Assembly (NCBI RefSeq): GCF_002022275.1
Contig: NZ_MSDF01000062.1
Location: 1-64,000, forward strand
Direction of reading: 5' to 3'
DNA: 64,000 nt
DNA from: Pseudomonas fluorescens
GTDB lineage: Bacteria > Pseudomonadota > Gammaproteobacteria > Pseudomonadales > Pseudomonadaceae
In this document: piece after piece, positions 44,274-52,979 of the stretch
Position numbering within the stretch: position 1 is the stretch's first letter
Layout: every line of letters starts with the position of its first letter
Translations under genes and position numbers: made by a program
The notes under the pieces: generated by a model
Database searches by the model: none
What the model was told of the DNA's origin: nothing
Seen by the model: the letters and a program-made list of their open reading frames with translations, nothing else

Positions 44274-45803
44274 TCAGTGGCCAGAGGCCTCCGGCCCGGC
44301 CTTGGCACCGAACGGCGGTTTCGCCAGCCACACCAGCAACATCAAGCCCATGAACATCCACCCCAGCAGCGTGAAGTAATCCACGGTGGACATCATGTAC
44401 GCCTGGCTGGTGAGGATTTGATCCAGCTGCGCATACGCCTTCTGCCCCGCACCACCCAGCGCCTGCAAGGCATCGCGGGTCGCCGAGTCGTAGGTGGTCA
44501 TGTTCTCGCTCATATACGCATGGTGCTGGTCCGCCCGGCGAATCCAGATCCAGGTGGTGAGCGACGCCGCAAAGCTGCCGCCCAGGGTCCGCAGGAAGGT
44601 TGCCAGGCCCGCACCGTCGGCAATCTGCGCCGGTGGCAGGTCGGACATCAGGATGCTCAAGGTCGGCATAAAGAACAGCGCCACGCCGATCCCCATGAAG
44701 AGCTGCACCAGGGCGATGTGCTGGAAGTCCACCTGATTGGTGAAGCCCGCTCGCATAAAGCAGCTCAAACCAATCGCCAGGAAGGCCAGGCCTGCCAGCA
44801 GGCGCAGGTCGAACTTGTGCGCGTACTTGCCGACAAACGGCGACATCAGCACCGGCAGAATGCCGATCGGCGCCACTGCAAGGCCAGCCCAGGTGGCGGT
44901 GTAGCCCATCTGGGTTTGCAGCCATTGCGGCAGGATCAGGTTGATGCCGAAGAACCCCGCATAACCCAGAATCAACACGATGGTGCCGATACGGAAGTTG
45001 CGATACGCAAACAGGCGCAGGTTGACCACCGGGTGCTTGTCGGTCATCTCCCAAATGATGAACACCGCCAGGGCAACCACCGAAATTGCCGCACCGATGA
45101 TGATGAAGTTGGATTCGAACCAGTCCAGGTCGTTGCCCTTGTCGAGGATGATCTGCAAGGCGCCGACACCCACGATCAAACTCAACAGCCCGACGTAATC
45201 CATCGGCTGGTAACTGGTAACCACCGGGCGTTTTTTCAGTTGCGAACGCACCACCATAACCGCAAAGATCCCAATGGGCACGTTAATGAAGAAAATCCAC
45301 GGCCAGCTGTAGCTGTCGGTGATCCAGCCGCCAAGAATCGGCCCGGCGATCGGCGCCACCACCGTGACCATCGCCAGCAACGCCAGGGCCATGCCACGCC
45401 TCGCGGGCGGGTAGACCGCGATCAGCAAGGTCTGGGTCATCGGGTACAACGGCCCCGCCACCAAGCCTTGCAGCACCCGGAAGCCGATCAGCTCGGGCAT
45501 CGAGGTGGAAATACCACAGAGAAACGACGCCAGTACAAACAGTATCGTCGCCCACAGAAACAGCTTCACCTCGCCGAACCGGCGGCTCAACCAGCCGGTC
45601 AGCGGCAAGGCAATGGCGTTACTCACCGCAAACGAGGTGATGACCCAGGTGCCCTGCTCCGAACTCACGCCCAGGTTGCCGGAAATGGTCGGCAGCGCCA
45701 CGTTGGCGATGGTGGTGTCGAGCACCTGCATAAAGGTCGCCAGCGACAGGCCAATAGTGGCCATCAACAGGCTGGGTGGCGTGAAGGAGGCGTTATTGCT
45801 CAT
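44274..45803 (-). CDS. emrB: DHA2-family drug/H+ antiporter (EmrB-like)
   Basis: A 509-aa inner-membrane protein with about fourteen hydrophobic segments. DHA2 landmarks are FMQVLDTTIANVALPTISGNLGVS (motif near the first helix), PLTGWLSRRFGEVKLFL, and ALALLAMVTVVAPIAGPILGGWI (motif C). It works with EmrA and the outer-membrane protein as a tripartite pump. Its start shares a base with the emrA stop. Confidence 0.92.
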   Translation of the reverse strand: MSNNASFTPPSLLMATIGLSLATFMQVLDTTIANVALPTISGNLGVSSEQGTWVITSFAVSNAIALPLTGWLSRRFGEVKLFLWATILFVLASFLCGISTSMPELIGFRVLQGLVAGPLYPMTQTLLIAVYPPARRGMALALLAMVTVVAPIAGPILGGWITDSYSWPWIFFINVPIGIFAVMVVRSQLKKRPVVTSYQPMDYVGLLSLIVGVGALQIILDKGNDLDWFESNFIIIGAAISVVALAVFIIWEMTDKHPVVNLRLFAYRNFRIGTIVLILGYAGFFGINLILPQWLQTQMGYTATWAGLAVAPIGILPVLMSPFVGKYAHKFDLRLLAGLAFLAIGLSCFMRAGFTNQVDFQHIALVQLFMGIGVALFFMPTLSILMSDLPPAQIADGAGLATFLRTLGGSFAASLTTWIWIRRADQHHAYMSENMTTYDSATRDALQALGGAGQKAYAQLDQILTSQAYMMSTVDYFTLLGWMFMGLMLLVWLAKPPFGAKAGPEASGH

Positions 45804-47020
45804 TAGCGTTGCGCAGCCTTGGGAGCCACGGCACTGCTGTTGTCATGAATCAACTGCGTGATCATGGCGTCGGCTTCGGCCAGTTGGCGGTCATACACAT
45901 TGGTGGTGAACGACGCTTTCTGCGGCGCCTGTTGTGCCAGCACCGGGCCGCTCTGGTCGTGCAGGTCAACCTTGACCACCGTGCTCAAGCCCACGCGCAG
46001 CGGGTTCTTGGCCAATTCATCAGCATTCACGTGGATGCGCACCGGCACCCGTTGCACGATCTTGATCCAGTTACCTGTGGCGTTCTGCGCAGGCAGCAGG
46101 GCAAACGCGCTGCCGGTGCCGGCGCCGAGGCTGTCGACGGTGCCGGTGAACTTCACGTCGCTGCCGTAGATGTCGGCTTCGATGTCCACCGGCTGGCCGA
46201 TGCGCATGTCGCGCAGTTGGGTTTCCTTGAAGTTGGCGTCGATCCACAGCTGGTTCAGCGGGATCACCGCCATCAGCGCGGTACCCGGCTGCACACGCTG
46301 GCCCAATTGCACGGTGCGCTTGGCCACATAGCCGGTCACCGGCGCGATCAAGGTGCTGCGCGCGTTGGTCAGGTAAGCCTGACGCAGTTGCGCAGCGGCC
46401 GCCTGCACATCCGGGTGCGACGAAATCACCGTGTCATCCACCAATGCATTGGTGGTTTTCAATTGTTGCTCAAGGTTGGTCAACGCATTCTTCGCCGCCG
46501 TCAGGCTGTCACGGGCGTGGGACAGTTCTTCCTGGGAAATCGCCCCGCCCTGGGCCAGGGTTTTACGCCGGTTGAAATTGTCCTGGGCGGTTTGCACGTC
46601 GGCTTTCTGTGCATTGACCTGGGCTTTCATGCCATCGACGTTGCTGTACAAACCACGTACCTGACGCACGGTGCGCGCCAGATTGGCCTGGGCACTTTGC
46701 AGGCCGACTGCGGCATCGTTCGGGTCGAAATTGATCAACACCTGGCCTTCATGGACCAGGTCGCCATCATCCGCGCCGATGCTGACCACGGTGCCGGTAA
46801 CCAGCGGCGTGATTTCCACCACGTTGCCGTTCACGTAGGCGTCGTCGGTGCTTTCGCTGAAGCGCCCGTAAAATTCATACCAGCCCCATACGCCCACACC
46901 GCAGAGGATGACGATCAGCGCCAGGCCGATCAGCAGGACCTTGCGTTTACGCGGGTTGCTGTCTTCTTTGGGTTGCTCTTTCGGTTGTTCGTTTGTTTTG
47001 TTGCTGTCGGCAGTGGCCAT
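45803..47020 (-). CDS. emrA: EmrA-like periplasmic adaptor
   Basis: A 405-aa membrane-fusion protein: cytoplasmic Lys/Glu-rich start, one membrane segment (VLLIGLALIVILCGVGVWGWY), lipoyl half (GDLVHEGQVLINFDP), a long coiled-coil hairpin (about residues 100-215), second half and barrel. This layout is typical of EmrA/FarA. GAGG is 8 bases before ATG. It lies between the OMF and emrB genes. Confidence 0.92.
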   Translation of the reverse strand: MATADSNKTNEQPKEQPKEDSNPRKRKVLLIGLALIVILCGVGVWGWYEFYGRFSESTDDAYVNGNVVEITPLVTGTVVSIGADDGDLVHEGQVLINFDPNDAAVGLQSAQANLARTVRQVRGLYSNVDGMKAQVNAQKADVQTAQDNFNRRKTLAQGGAISQEELSHARDSLTAAKNALTNLEQQLKTTNALVDDTVISSHPDVQAAAAQLRQAYLTNARSTLIAPVTGYVAKRTVQLGQRVQPGTALMAVIPLNQLWIDANFKETQLRDMRIGQPVDIEADIYGSDVKFTGTVDSLGAGTGSAFALLPAQNATGNWIKIVQRVPVRIHVNADELAKNPLRVGLSTVVKVDLHDQSGPVLAQQAPQKASFTTNVYDRQLAEADAMITQLIHDNSSAVAPKAAQR

Positions 47021-47035
47021 GACAAATACCTCAAA

Positions 47036-48493
47036 TTATTCCGTACGGGTGGCGGGACGGGTCGTGGTCACAGCCACGTTATCGGCGTTAAAGCCGCCAC
47101 CCAGTGCTTGCATCAATTGAATCGACAGATCGATTTGCGCGGCATTCAGCGTCGCCAGCTGACGCTGGGCCTGCAGCAATTGCTGCTCGATGCTGAGCAC
47201 GTCCAGGTAGTTACCGATGCCTGAGCTGTAACGCTGCACGCCGGTGTCGTAGGACTGCTGGGCGATGTCCGCGGCATGTTGTTGCGCCTGGATTTGCCGC
47301 CCGGTTTCGCGCAACTGCACCAGGCTGTTGCCGATATCACCCAGGGCTTGCACCAGGGTCTTGTTGTACTGCGCCACGGCCAGGTCGTAATCGGCATCGC
47401 GCGCATCGAGGTCGGCACGCAGGCGGCCACCGTCGAAAATCGGCAACGAGATGGTCGGCGCAATGCTGAAGAAGCGGCTGGCCGAGCCAAACATCGCATC
47501 ACCCAACAAAGACTCCGCCCCGGCGCTCGCGCTCAGATTGAGGTTGGGGTAGAAGCGGGTTTTGCTCGCAGCGACGTTTTTGCTCGCCGCCTCCACGCGC
47601 CAACGTGCGGCGATCAGGTCCGGGCGACGGCCCAGCAACTCGGCGGGCAGTACCGACGGCACCGCTACGGCGCTCGGTTTCAGCACGTTCGGGCGCACCA
47701 GCTCACTGCCACGGTCCGGGCCTTTGCCGAGCAACACGGCCAAAGTGATCTTGGCGCTCTGCAGCTGTTTCTCTGCGTCGATCAGTTGCGACTGAGAGCT
47801 GGCTTCCAGGCTTTCGGTCTGCTGGTACTGGTATTCGCTGTCGATGCCGGAGCTCAGGCGACGTTTGCTCAAATCGAGCATCTGACGGGTGCGCTTGAGG
47901 TCGTCATTCGCCAGGTCACGCACGATATGCGCCTGACCCAAATCGCTGTAGGCCTTGGCCACGTTGGCGGCCAGGGTCAGGCGTGCGGCTTGTTGATCGA
48001 CTTCGGCTGCGCGGGCCTCGCCCAACGCCGCTTCCCAGGCAGCGCGCTGGCCACCCCAGAGGTCGAAGTTGTAATTGAAGCTGGCGCCAATGTTACGCAC
48101 GGTGGCGTAGGCGTCGCCCTGCCCCAACGGGTCCTGATCCTTGGCGAGGCGCGAACGGCTCACGCCGGCGCTGGCGTCCAGTGTCGGCAGGCGTGCGGCG
48201 TTGGCGGCATAGGCGGCGGCTTCGGCCTGATGGGCACGGGCGCTGGCGACTTGCATGTCCGGGCTGTTTTGCAAGGCTTCGGCGATCAAACTGTCGAGCT
48301 GCGGGTCGCCCAGGCTTTTCCACCAATCGGCGCTCGGCCAGGCCGCGTTCGACAGCGTCACGCCGCTCAAGGACTTGCCGGTTTGCAGGGTATTGGCGTC
48401 GAGGCGTTTGCCCTGGGTATCGAGGCCGCTGAAGTTGGCACAACCGGCCAGCGTCATCGCCACCAGCACCAGGCTGAGTGCGCGTGTGTTCAT
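47036..48493 (-). CDS. Outer-membrane efflux lipoprotein (NodT family)
   Basis: A 485-aa protein with lipobox LAGC at Cys18 (signal MNTRALSLVLVAMTLAGC) and two OEP repeats with the usual long helices (PDMQVASARAHQAEAAAYAANAARLPTLDASAGV and YNKTLVQALGDIGNSLVQL in parts). It is the outer-membrane duct of the EmrAB pump, encoded upstream of emrA in the same operon. ATG overlaps the marR-type stop (ATGA). Confidence 0.92.
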   Translation of the reverse strand: MNTRALSLVLVAMTLAGCANFSGLDTQGKRLDANTLQTGKSLSGVTLSNAAWPSADWWKSLGDPQLDSLIAEALQNSPDMQVASARAHQAEAAAYAANAARLPTLDASAGVSRSRLAKDQDPLGQGDAYATVRNIGASFNYNFDLWGGQRAAWEAALGEARAAEVDQQAARLTLAANVAKAYSDLGQAHIVRDLANDDLKRTRQMLDLSKRRLSSGIDSEYQYQQTESLEASSQSQLIDAEKQLQSAKITLAVLLGKGPDRGSELVRPNVLKPSAVAVPSVLPAELLGRRPDLIAARWRVEAASKNVAASKTRFYPNLNLSASAGAESLLGDAMFGSASRFFSIAPTISLPIFDGGRLRADLDARDADYDLAVAQYNKTLVQALGDIGNSLVQLRETGRQIQAQQHAADIAQQSYDTGVQRYSSGIGNYLDVLSIEQQLLQAQRQLATLNAAQIDLSIQLMQALGGGFNADNVAVTTTRPATRTE

Positions 48494-48963
48494 TGATTAC
48501 CTACCCGCTGGATGACGATGGCGTCACCGGCAGCTACCAGAATTTTCGTGAGGATGGCTTCCAGGGTTTGCAACTCACCGGGCGCCAGGGCACCGGCCAA
48601 CTCGTTCATCGACTGCGCGCCGATGTGCGGCAGCATGTCTGCCAGGCGTTGGCCGTCTGAGGTCAGCACAAGTTGCACTTGGCGTCGGTCTGACTCGGAA
48701 CGTTTGCGCGCCAGCAGGCCCTTTTGCTCCAGTCGGTCGAGCATGCGCGTCATCGAACCGCTGTCCAGGGACAGGTTGCGGCACAGCTCGGCCGGGGTGT
48801 CGATGTCGAACTGGGAGATGATGATCAACACCTTGAACTGCGCGGCGGTGACGCCGTGGGGTTCCATATGGGTGTCGATAATGCGGTCCTTGAGCAGCGC
48901 CGCCCGGCCCAGCAACAGGCCGAGGTGGCAATCGCGGAAGCTGTCAGGGGTGTAGTGAGTCAT
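48490..48963 (-). CDS. MarR-family transcriptional regulator (EmrR-like)
   Basis: A 157-aa winged-helix regulator: GVTAAQFKVLIIISQFDIDTPAELCRNLSLDSGSMTRMLDRLEQKGLLARKRSESDRRQVQLVLT (in parts) is the canonical MarR DNA-binding domain with the wing SESDRRQV. It is first in the efflux operon and therefore probably represses it and itself. Two palindromic operators lie just upstream (48980, 49013). The ligand is unknown. Confidence 0.93.
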   Translation of the reverse strand: MTHYTPDSFRDCHLGLLLGRAALLKDRIIDTHMEPHGVTAAQFKVLIIISQFDIDTPAELCRNLSLDSGSMTRMLDRLEQKGLLARKRSESDRRQVQLVLTSDGQRLADMLPHIGAQSMNELAGALAPGELQTLEAILTKILVAAGDAIVIQRVGNQ

Positions 48964-48979
48964 CGGAAGTCACCTTATT

Positions 48980-49026
48980 ACTGCCTAGGCAGTGAATGTA
49001 TGACAAGATGTTACTGCTTAGGCAGC
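48980..49026. promoter_or_regulatory. tandem MarR operators
   Basis: ACTGCCTAGGCAGT (48980-48993) is a perfect 14-bp palindrome, and ACTGCTTAGGCAGC (49013-49026) is a near copy. Centres are 33 bases apart, about three helical turns, so two dimers would bind the same face. The first is 17 bases upstream of the regulator's ATG. Confidence 0.8.
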
Positions 49027-49092
49027 GAATGTCAAATGGAATTATTAGCTTGCTTGCTAATTTCACGACAAGTGGCTTGGAGCACAAACAAA

Positions 49093-49284
49093 TGTGGGAG
49101 CTGGCTTGCCTGCGATAGCGGTCTTGTTGCTCGTTCCCACGCTCTGCGTGGGAATGCCGCCAGGGACGCTCCGCGTCCCGCCAGCCGCATAGGTTTCAAG
49201 CCTTGTGCATGCGACGCGGAGCGTCACGAGATGTATTCCCACGCAGAGCGTGGGAACGATCAACTGTGGCTTGCCAGCTCCCAC
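49093..49284. repeat. composite repeat: GATCGTTCCCACGC element inside a REP pair
   Basis: A left REP arm (TGTGGGAGCTGGCTTGCCTGCGATAGCGG, 49093-49121) is followed by a full TCGTTCCCACGC...GTGGGAACGATC element (49131-49261), then the remnant of a right REP arm (TGGCTTGCCAGCTCCCAC, 49266-49283). The order suggests that one element inserted into the other. It fills most of the gap between the MarR gene and tamB. Confidence 0.75.
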
Positions 49285-49304
49285 CGTTTTATCGGGTGCG
49301 GAGG

Positions 49305-52300
49305 CTAGAAATCGCGTTTGTAGAAGATATCCAGCGAACTGGCCACACCGGTAGCCACTTCCAGGTACACCTTCTTGCTCAGCAGGTAACGCAAGGCAAT
49401 GGTGTTGGCCGGCTCGAACACCCCTACCCCATATCGCAGGCTGAGTTTTTCGTTGATCTTGCCGCTGGCCACCACGGCGGTGCTGTTGCCACTGCCCTGG
49501 GTGTCAAGGTCGAAATCCTGGATGCCCAGCTTGTTGGCAATGTCTGAGGTCACCCCGGCACTGCCCATCAACCCCAGGCCCAATGCGGCTTGGGCGAGCA
49601 TGTTGTTGTCTTCACCGGTGGAGCTCAGCGGACGGCCCAGCACCAGGTAAGACAGCGCCTGCTCCTGGCTCATCGCAGGTTCCGAGAAGATCTGCGTAGT
49701 AGGCTGCTCGGCACTGCCGCTCAGACGAATACCCGCGGTGACATCGTCGGTCTTGCGCACGGCTTCGATGTCCAGGTACGGCTGGTCGAGCGGCCCGGCA
49801 AACAGCAGGCGCGCACGGCGTACATCGAGTCGTTGGCCGTAGGCACGGTAACGACCATCGTTGAGCCACAACTCGCCACGGGTGTCCATGTTGTCGCCGA
49901 TATGCACATGGCCCTGTACCTTGGCGGTCAGGCCAAAGCCTGAGAAGTTGAGCTTGTCTTCACCCACTATCACGTCGATATCCATAGCCATCGCCATGGG
50001 CGGCTTGCCTTCCTCGGTCTGGCTGCCGACGATCACGGTGTCATCCGAGACCTTGACGGTCGACGGCGGCAGCTCGCGCACGGTGATGTCACCGCGCGGA
50101 ATCTGCACCTTGCCAGCAATCGCCAGTTTGTCGTTCTTCAAGCTGATCTTCAGGTCGGGCGCCACTTCCAGCACTGCGTAAGGCTCAACTGTGACCGGCA
50201 ATTGCGAGCCTTGCAGGCTCAAATCCACCACCAGCGCCTGGCCCCAGTCCATCTGGCCTTTAAGGCTGCCCTGCCCAGCCTTGCCACTGCGCCAGGCGCC
50301 GTTGAGCTGCACGCTTTCGCCGGCAATCAGCGCCTGCACGTTCAAACCTTCGAGGCTGACCGGCAGCTCGGGACCGGAGACTTCTCCACCCACCAGGTTC
50401 ACGCTGCCATTGACCTGCGGCGCCAAGAGCCCGCCGGAGATGCGGCCACTGCCATTGAGTTTGCCGTTGAGCTTTTCCACCATTGGCACAAACGGCCGCG
50501 CCACGGCGAGGTCGAGGCCATTGAGGGTGAAATTGCCGGTGATCGGCTTATTCTTCGGCAGCGGGTTGATCTGCGCCTGCACCAGCAACTCCCCAAGCTT
50601 GCCGCCACGGAAGGTGAGCTGGGTGTCGATACGCTTGGGATTAAGTGTGGTTTCCAGTTTCAGGGTGTCGTAGGGGAAGTCCACCCACTGGGCCTTGTCC
50701 TTCACACGTAAGGTGCCGCCGCTGGCGTCCACCGCAATCACGCCCTTGGGGCCGCTGTTTGGCAGGTCGAGTTGCACGTCGGCGTTAAGCTTGCCTTGCC
50801 AGGCGAAGTCTTTGGGCAAAAAGGCCGCCAGGCTATCGATGGGAAATTGCTTGAGGTGGTAACGCAGCTTGGGTTCGGGCATCAGACGCTGGTCTTCGCC
50901 GCACAGGCTGGCGGGGCCGGACACCCAGCAGTGCGCAGCAAAGGTCAGCTTGCCGTCGGCCAGACGTTCGATTTTTGCCGGAGCTTGCAGTTTCCAATCC
51001 TGCCCACCGGCCTGTACATCCCCACTGGCCAGTCGGCCGCGCCAGTTGCCTTTGTCGAGGTTGCCATCAAGCGCAAGGGCCAGTTTGACCAACGGGCCGA
51101 CCAGGTCGAGTTGGACCTTCTGACTTTTGATATCGCCCTGGGCGCTGGCGGTCAGGGTGCCAACCTGGGTTTCACCCGCCTGGATGCCGCTGCCCTTGAG
51201 GTCGATCTTCGCGCGCTGGGCGTTATCCAGCGTGGCGTCGAGGGTGAGGTTTTGCAGTTGATTATCGGCGAATGCCAGTTGCTGGCCCTTGAGGTCGAGC
51301 TTGCCTTGGGGCGCTTTCAGGCTGCCGGCCACGTCGACACGGCCATTGATTTGCCCACGTAACTGCGGCCACAACTGGGCCAGACGCGCCAGCTTGATAT
51401 CGATTTGCCCGGCCAGCCGTTGTTGCAGGCTGCCACTGCCATTGATGCGGTTGTCGCCCAGGCGGATATCCAGATTGGCCAGGGTCCACTGCTCGCCCGC
51501 GCCTTCAGCCTTGGCCGCCAGCACGGCGGTCTGGCCGCGCAAACGGCCCTTGAGGTCGAGGTCGGCGTTGAGTTTGAGCTGTTCGTTTTTAAATTCGCCC
51601 TTGCTGCGCAACGGGCCAGCCAGAGTGCCCGGCAGTTCAGCGACCCAAAACGCCGGGTTCAACGCCGACAGGTCCAGCGCCGTATCCCAGGCGATGCCAT
51701 CGGCAAATTGCACATTCAAATGGCCTTCGGCCTTGCCTTGGCCGGCGGTCAATTTCAGCTCGGGCAGGAAGATTTGCTTGAGATCGCCACTGAACGGTGT
51801 CACCACGTTGAACTTGCCAGCCGGGCCGTCGAGGTCGGCATTCAGGTTGCCGAGGTAGTTACCGTCCTTGTAGGAGATCTCGCCATTGAAGGTACGCAAG
51901 GTAACCTGAGGCTCGTCGATCAACGGGTAGAGGCGATGCCAGGGGAAATCCAGCCAGGCAATTTTCGCGTCGGCGCTGAAGCCTTGCTGCCAGTCCAGGT
52001 TGGCGCTGAGCTTGAGGCTTTGTTTGTCACCGGCGTTCAAGTCCAGGCCGGCAATTTGCGCGCCCTTGGCGTCGACCTTGCCTTGCAGCAGCAAATCCAC
52101 CGGGCCTTTTTCTGCCGGTAATACAGCCTTGCCCAGCAGTTGATAACCGTTTTTCAGGTCGCCTTTGGCAGTGAGATCCAGCCCGTTGAGTTGCAATGTG
52201 TCGGGCAGGTCAGCGCTGGGGTTGAAGCTGTCAGAGGTGATGTGCAACTGCGCGGGCAGGTTTTCCACCAAGGGTTGCAGTTCGCCAGTAAGGTTGGCGG

Positions 52301-52979
52301 GCAAATAGCCACTGCTGTCGGCATCAAGCTTGAGCGTCTTGAGCAGGTCGCCCTCAACTTTGAGCGCCACTTTCCACGGCGCGCCGCCGGGAGCGTAAGG
52401 CAAACTCAGGTCGCCGGTGGCGTTGAGCGGCCAGTCTCCGGTGGGCTGCAGCAGACCGTTGAGGTCCAGCACTAGGCCGTCACGTTGCAGGTGCACCGAG
52501 TCAATCTGCATGCCGGCGGCCGTCCAGTGCGCCGCCAGCTGCAGGCCCTTGAGTTCTTCACTGCCGTTAAACAGCAGGCTGCCGACGCGAACGTCGCCCA
52601 ACTGGATGGCAACCGGCAGCTTCAATGTTGGCAATTGAATCGGTCCGCTGCTCTCCTCGGTACTCGGCGGAAATTGCAGGCTGACCTGTTCAACATCCAG
52701 CTGGTTGATGCACACCGTCATGCGCAACAGGCAGGCTGGTGACCAGTCAAACTTCGGCGCGTTGAGCTCGACCCGACTGGCGTCTTGCTGCCACAGCAGA
52801 TGATCGGCGCTCCACTGGCCACCCAAATGACCCTGGAAATTGTCGACCGTGAGCCCCGGCACCTGGCTCAAGGCCCAACGGCTGCCCGCTTGCGTGCCGA
52901 GCACGGTCCACAGCGCCAGTACCAACAAGGCGAGGACGGCCACCACGGCCAGCCCCGCTATTTTCAAACCACGCATCAC
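49305..52979 (-). CDS. tamB: Translocation and assembly module subunit TamB
   Basis: A 1224-aa protein with one N-terminal anchor (IAGLAVVAVLALLVLALWTVLG) and a long periplasmic beta-taco body of repeated short strands. It ends with the conserved TamB (DUF490) domain (about residues 880-1224: LNFSGFGLTAKVQGHVHIGD, GELWLNDGRYRAYGQRLDVRRARLLFAGP in parts, YLVLGRPLS, final YKRDF). The family bridges the two membranes and serves outer-membrane protein insertion and phospholipid transport. ATG overlaps the tamA stop by 4 bases. Confidence 0.93.
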   Translation of the reverse strand: MMRGLKIAGLAVVAVLALLVLALWTVLGTQAGSRWALSQVPGLTVDNFQGHLGGQWSADHLLWQQDASRVELNAPKFDWSPACLLRMTVCINQLDVEQVSLQFPPSTEESSGPIQLPTLKLPVAIQLGDVRVGSLLFNGSEELKGLQLAAHWTAAGMQIDSVHLQRDGLVLDLNGLLQPTGDWPLNATGDLSLPYAPGGAPWKVALKVEGDLLKTLKLDADSSGYLPANLTGELQPLVENLPAQLHITSDSFNPSADLPDTLQLNGLDLTAKGDLKNGYQLLGKAVLPAEKGPVDLLLQGKVDAKGAQIAGLDLNAGDKQSLKLSANLDWQQGFSADAKIAWLDFPWHRLYPLIDEPQVTLRTFNGEISYKDGNYLGNLNADLDGPAGKFNVVTPFSGDLKQIFLPELKLTAGQGKAEGHLNVQFADGIAWDTALDLSALNPAFWVAELPGTLAGPLRSKGEFKNEQLKLNADLDLKGRLRGQTAVLAAKAEGAGEQWTLANLDIRLGDNRINGSGSLQQRLAGQIDIKLARLAQLWPQLRGQINGRVDVAGSLKAPQGKLDLKGQQLAFADNQLQNLTLDATLDNAQRAKIDLKGSGIQAGETQVGTLTASAQGDIKSQKVQLDLVGPLVKLALALDGNLDKGNWRGRLASGDVQAGGQDWKLQAPAKIERLADGKLTFAAHCWVSGPASLCGEDQRLMPEPKLRYHLKQFPIDSLAAFLPKDFAWQGKLNADVQLDLPNSGPKGVIAVDASGGTLRVKDKAQWVDFPYDTLKLETTLNPKRIDTQLTFRGGKLGELLVQAQINPLPKNKPITGNFTLNGLDLAVARPFVPMVEKLNGKLNGSGRISGGLLAPQVNGSVNLVGGEVSGPELPVSLEGLNVQALIAGESVQLNGAWRSGKAGQGSLKGQMDWGQALVVDLSLQGSQLPVTVEPYAVLEVAPDLKISLKNDKLAIAGKVQIPRGDITVRELPPSTVKVSDDTVIVGSQTEEGKPPMAMAMDIDVIVGEDKLNFSGFGLTAKVQGHVHIGDNMDTRGELWLNDGRYRAYGQRLDVRRARLLFAGPLDQPYLDIEAVRKTDDVTAGIRLSGSAEQPTTQIFSEPAMSQEQALSYLVLGRPLSSTGEDNNMLAQAALGLGLMGSAGVTSDIANKLGIQDFDLDTQGSGNSTAVVASGKINEKLSLRYGVGVFEPANTIALRYLLSKKVYLEVATGVASSLDIFYKRDF

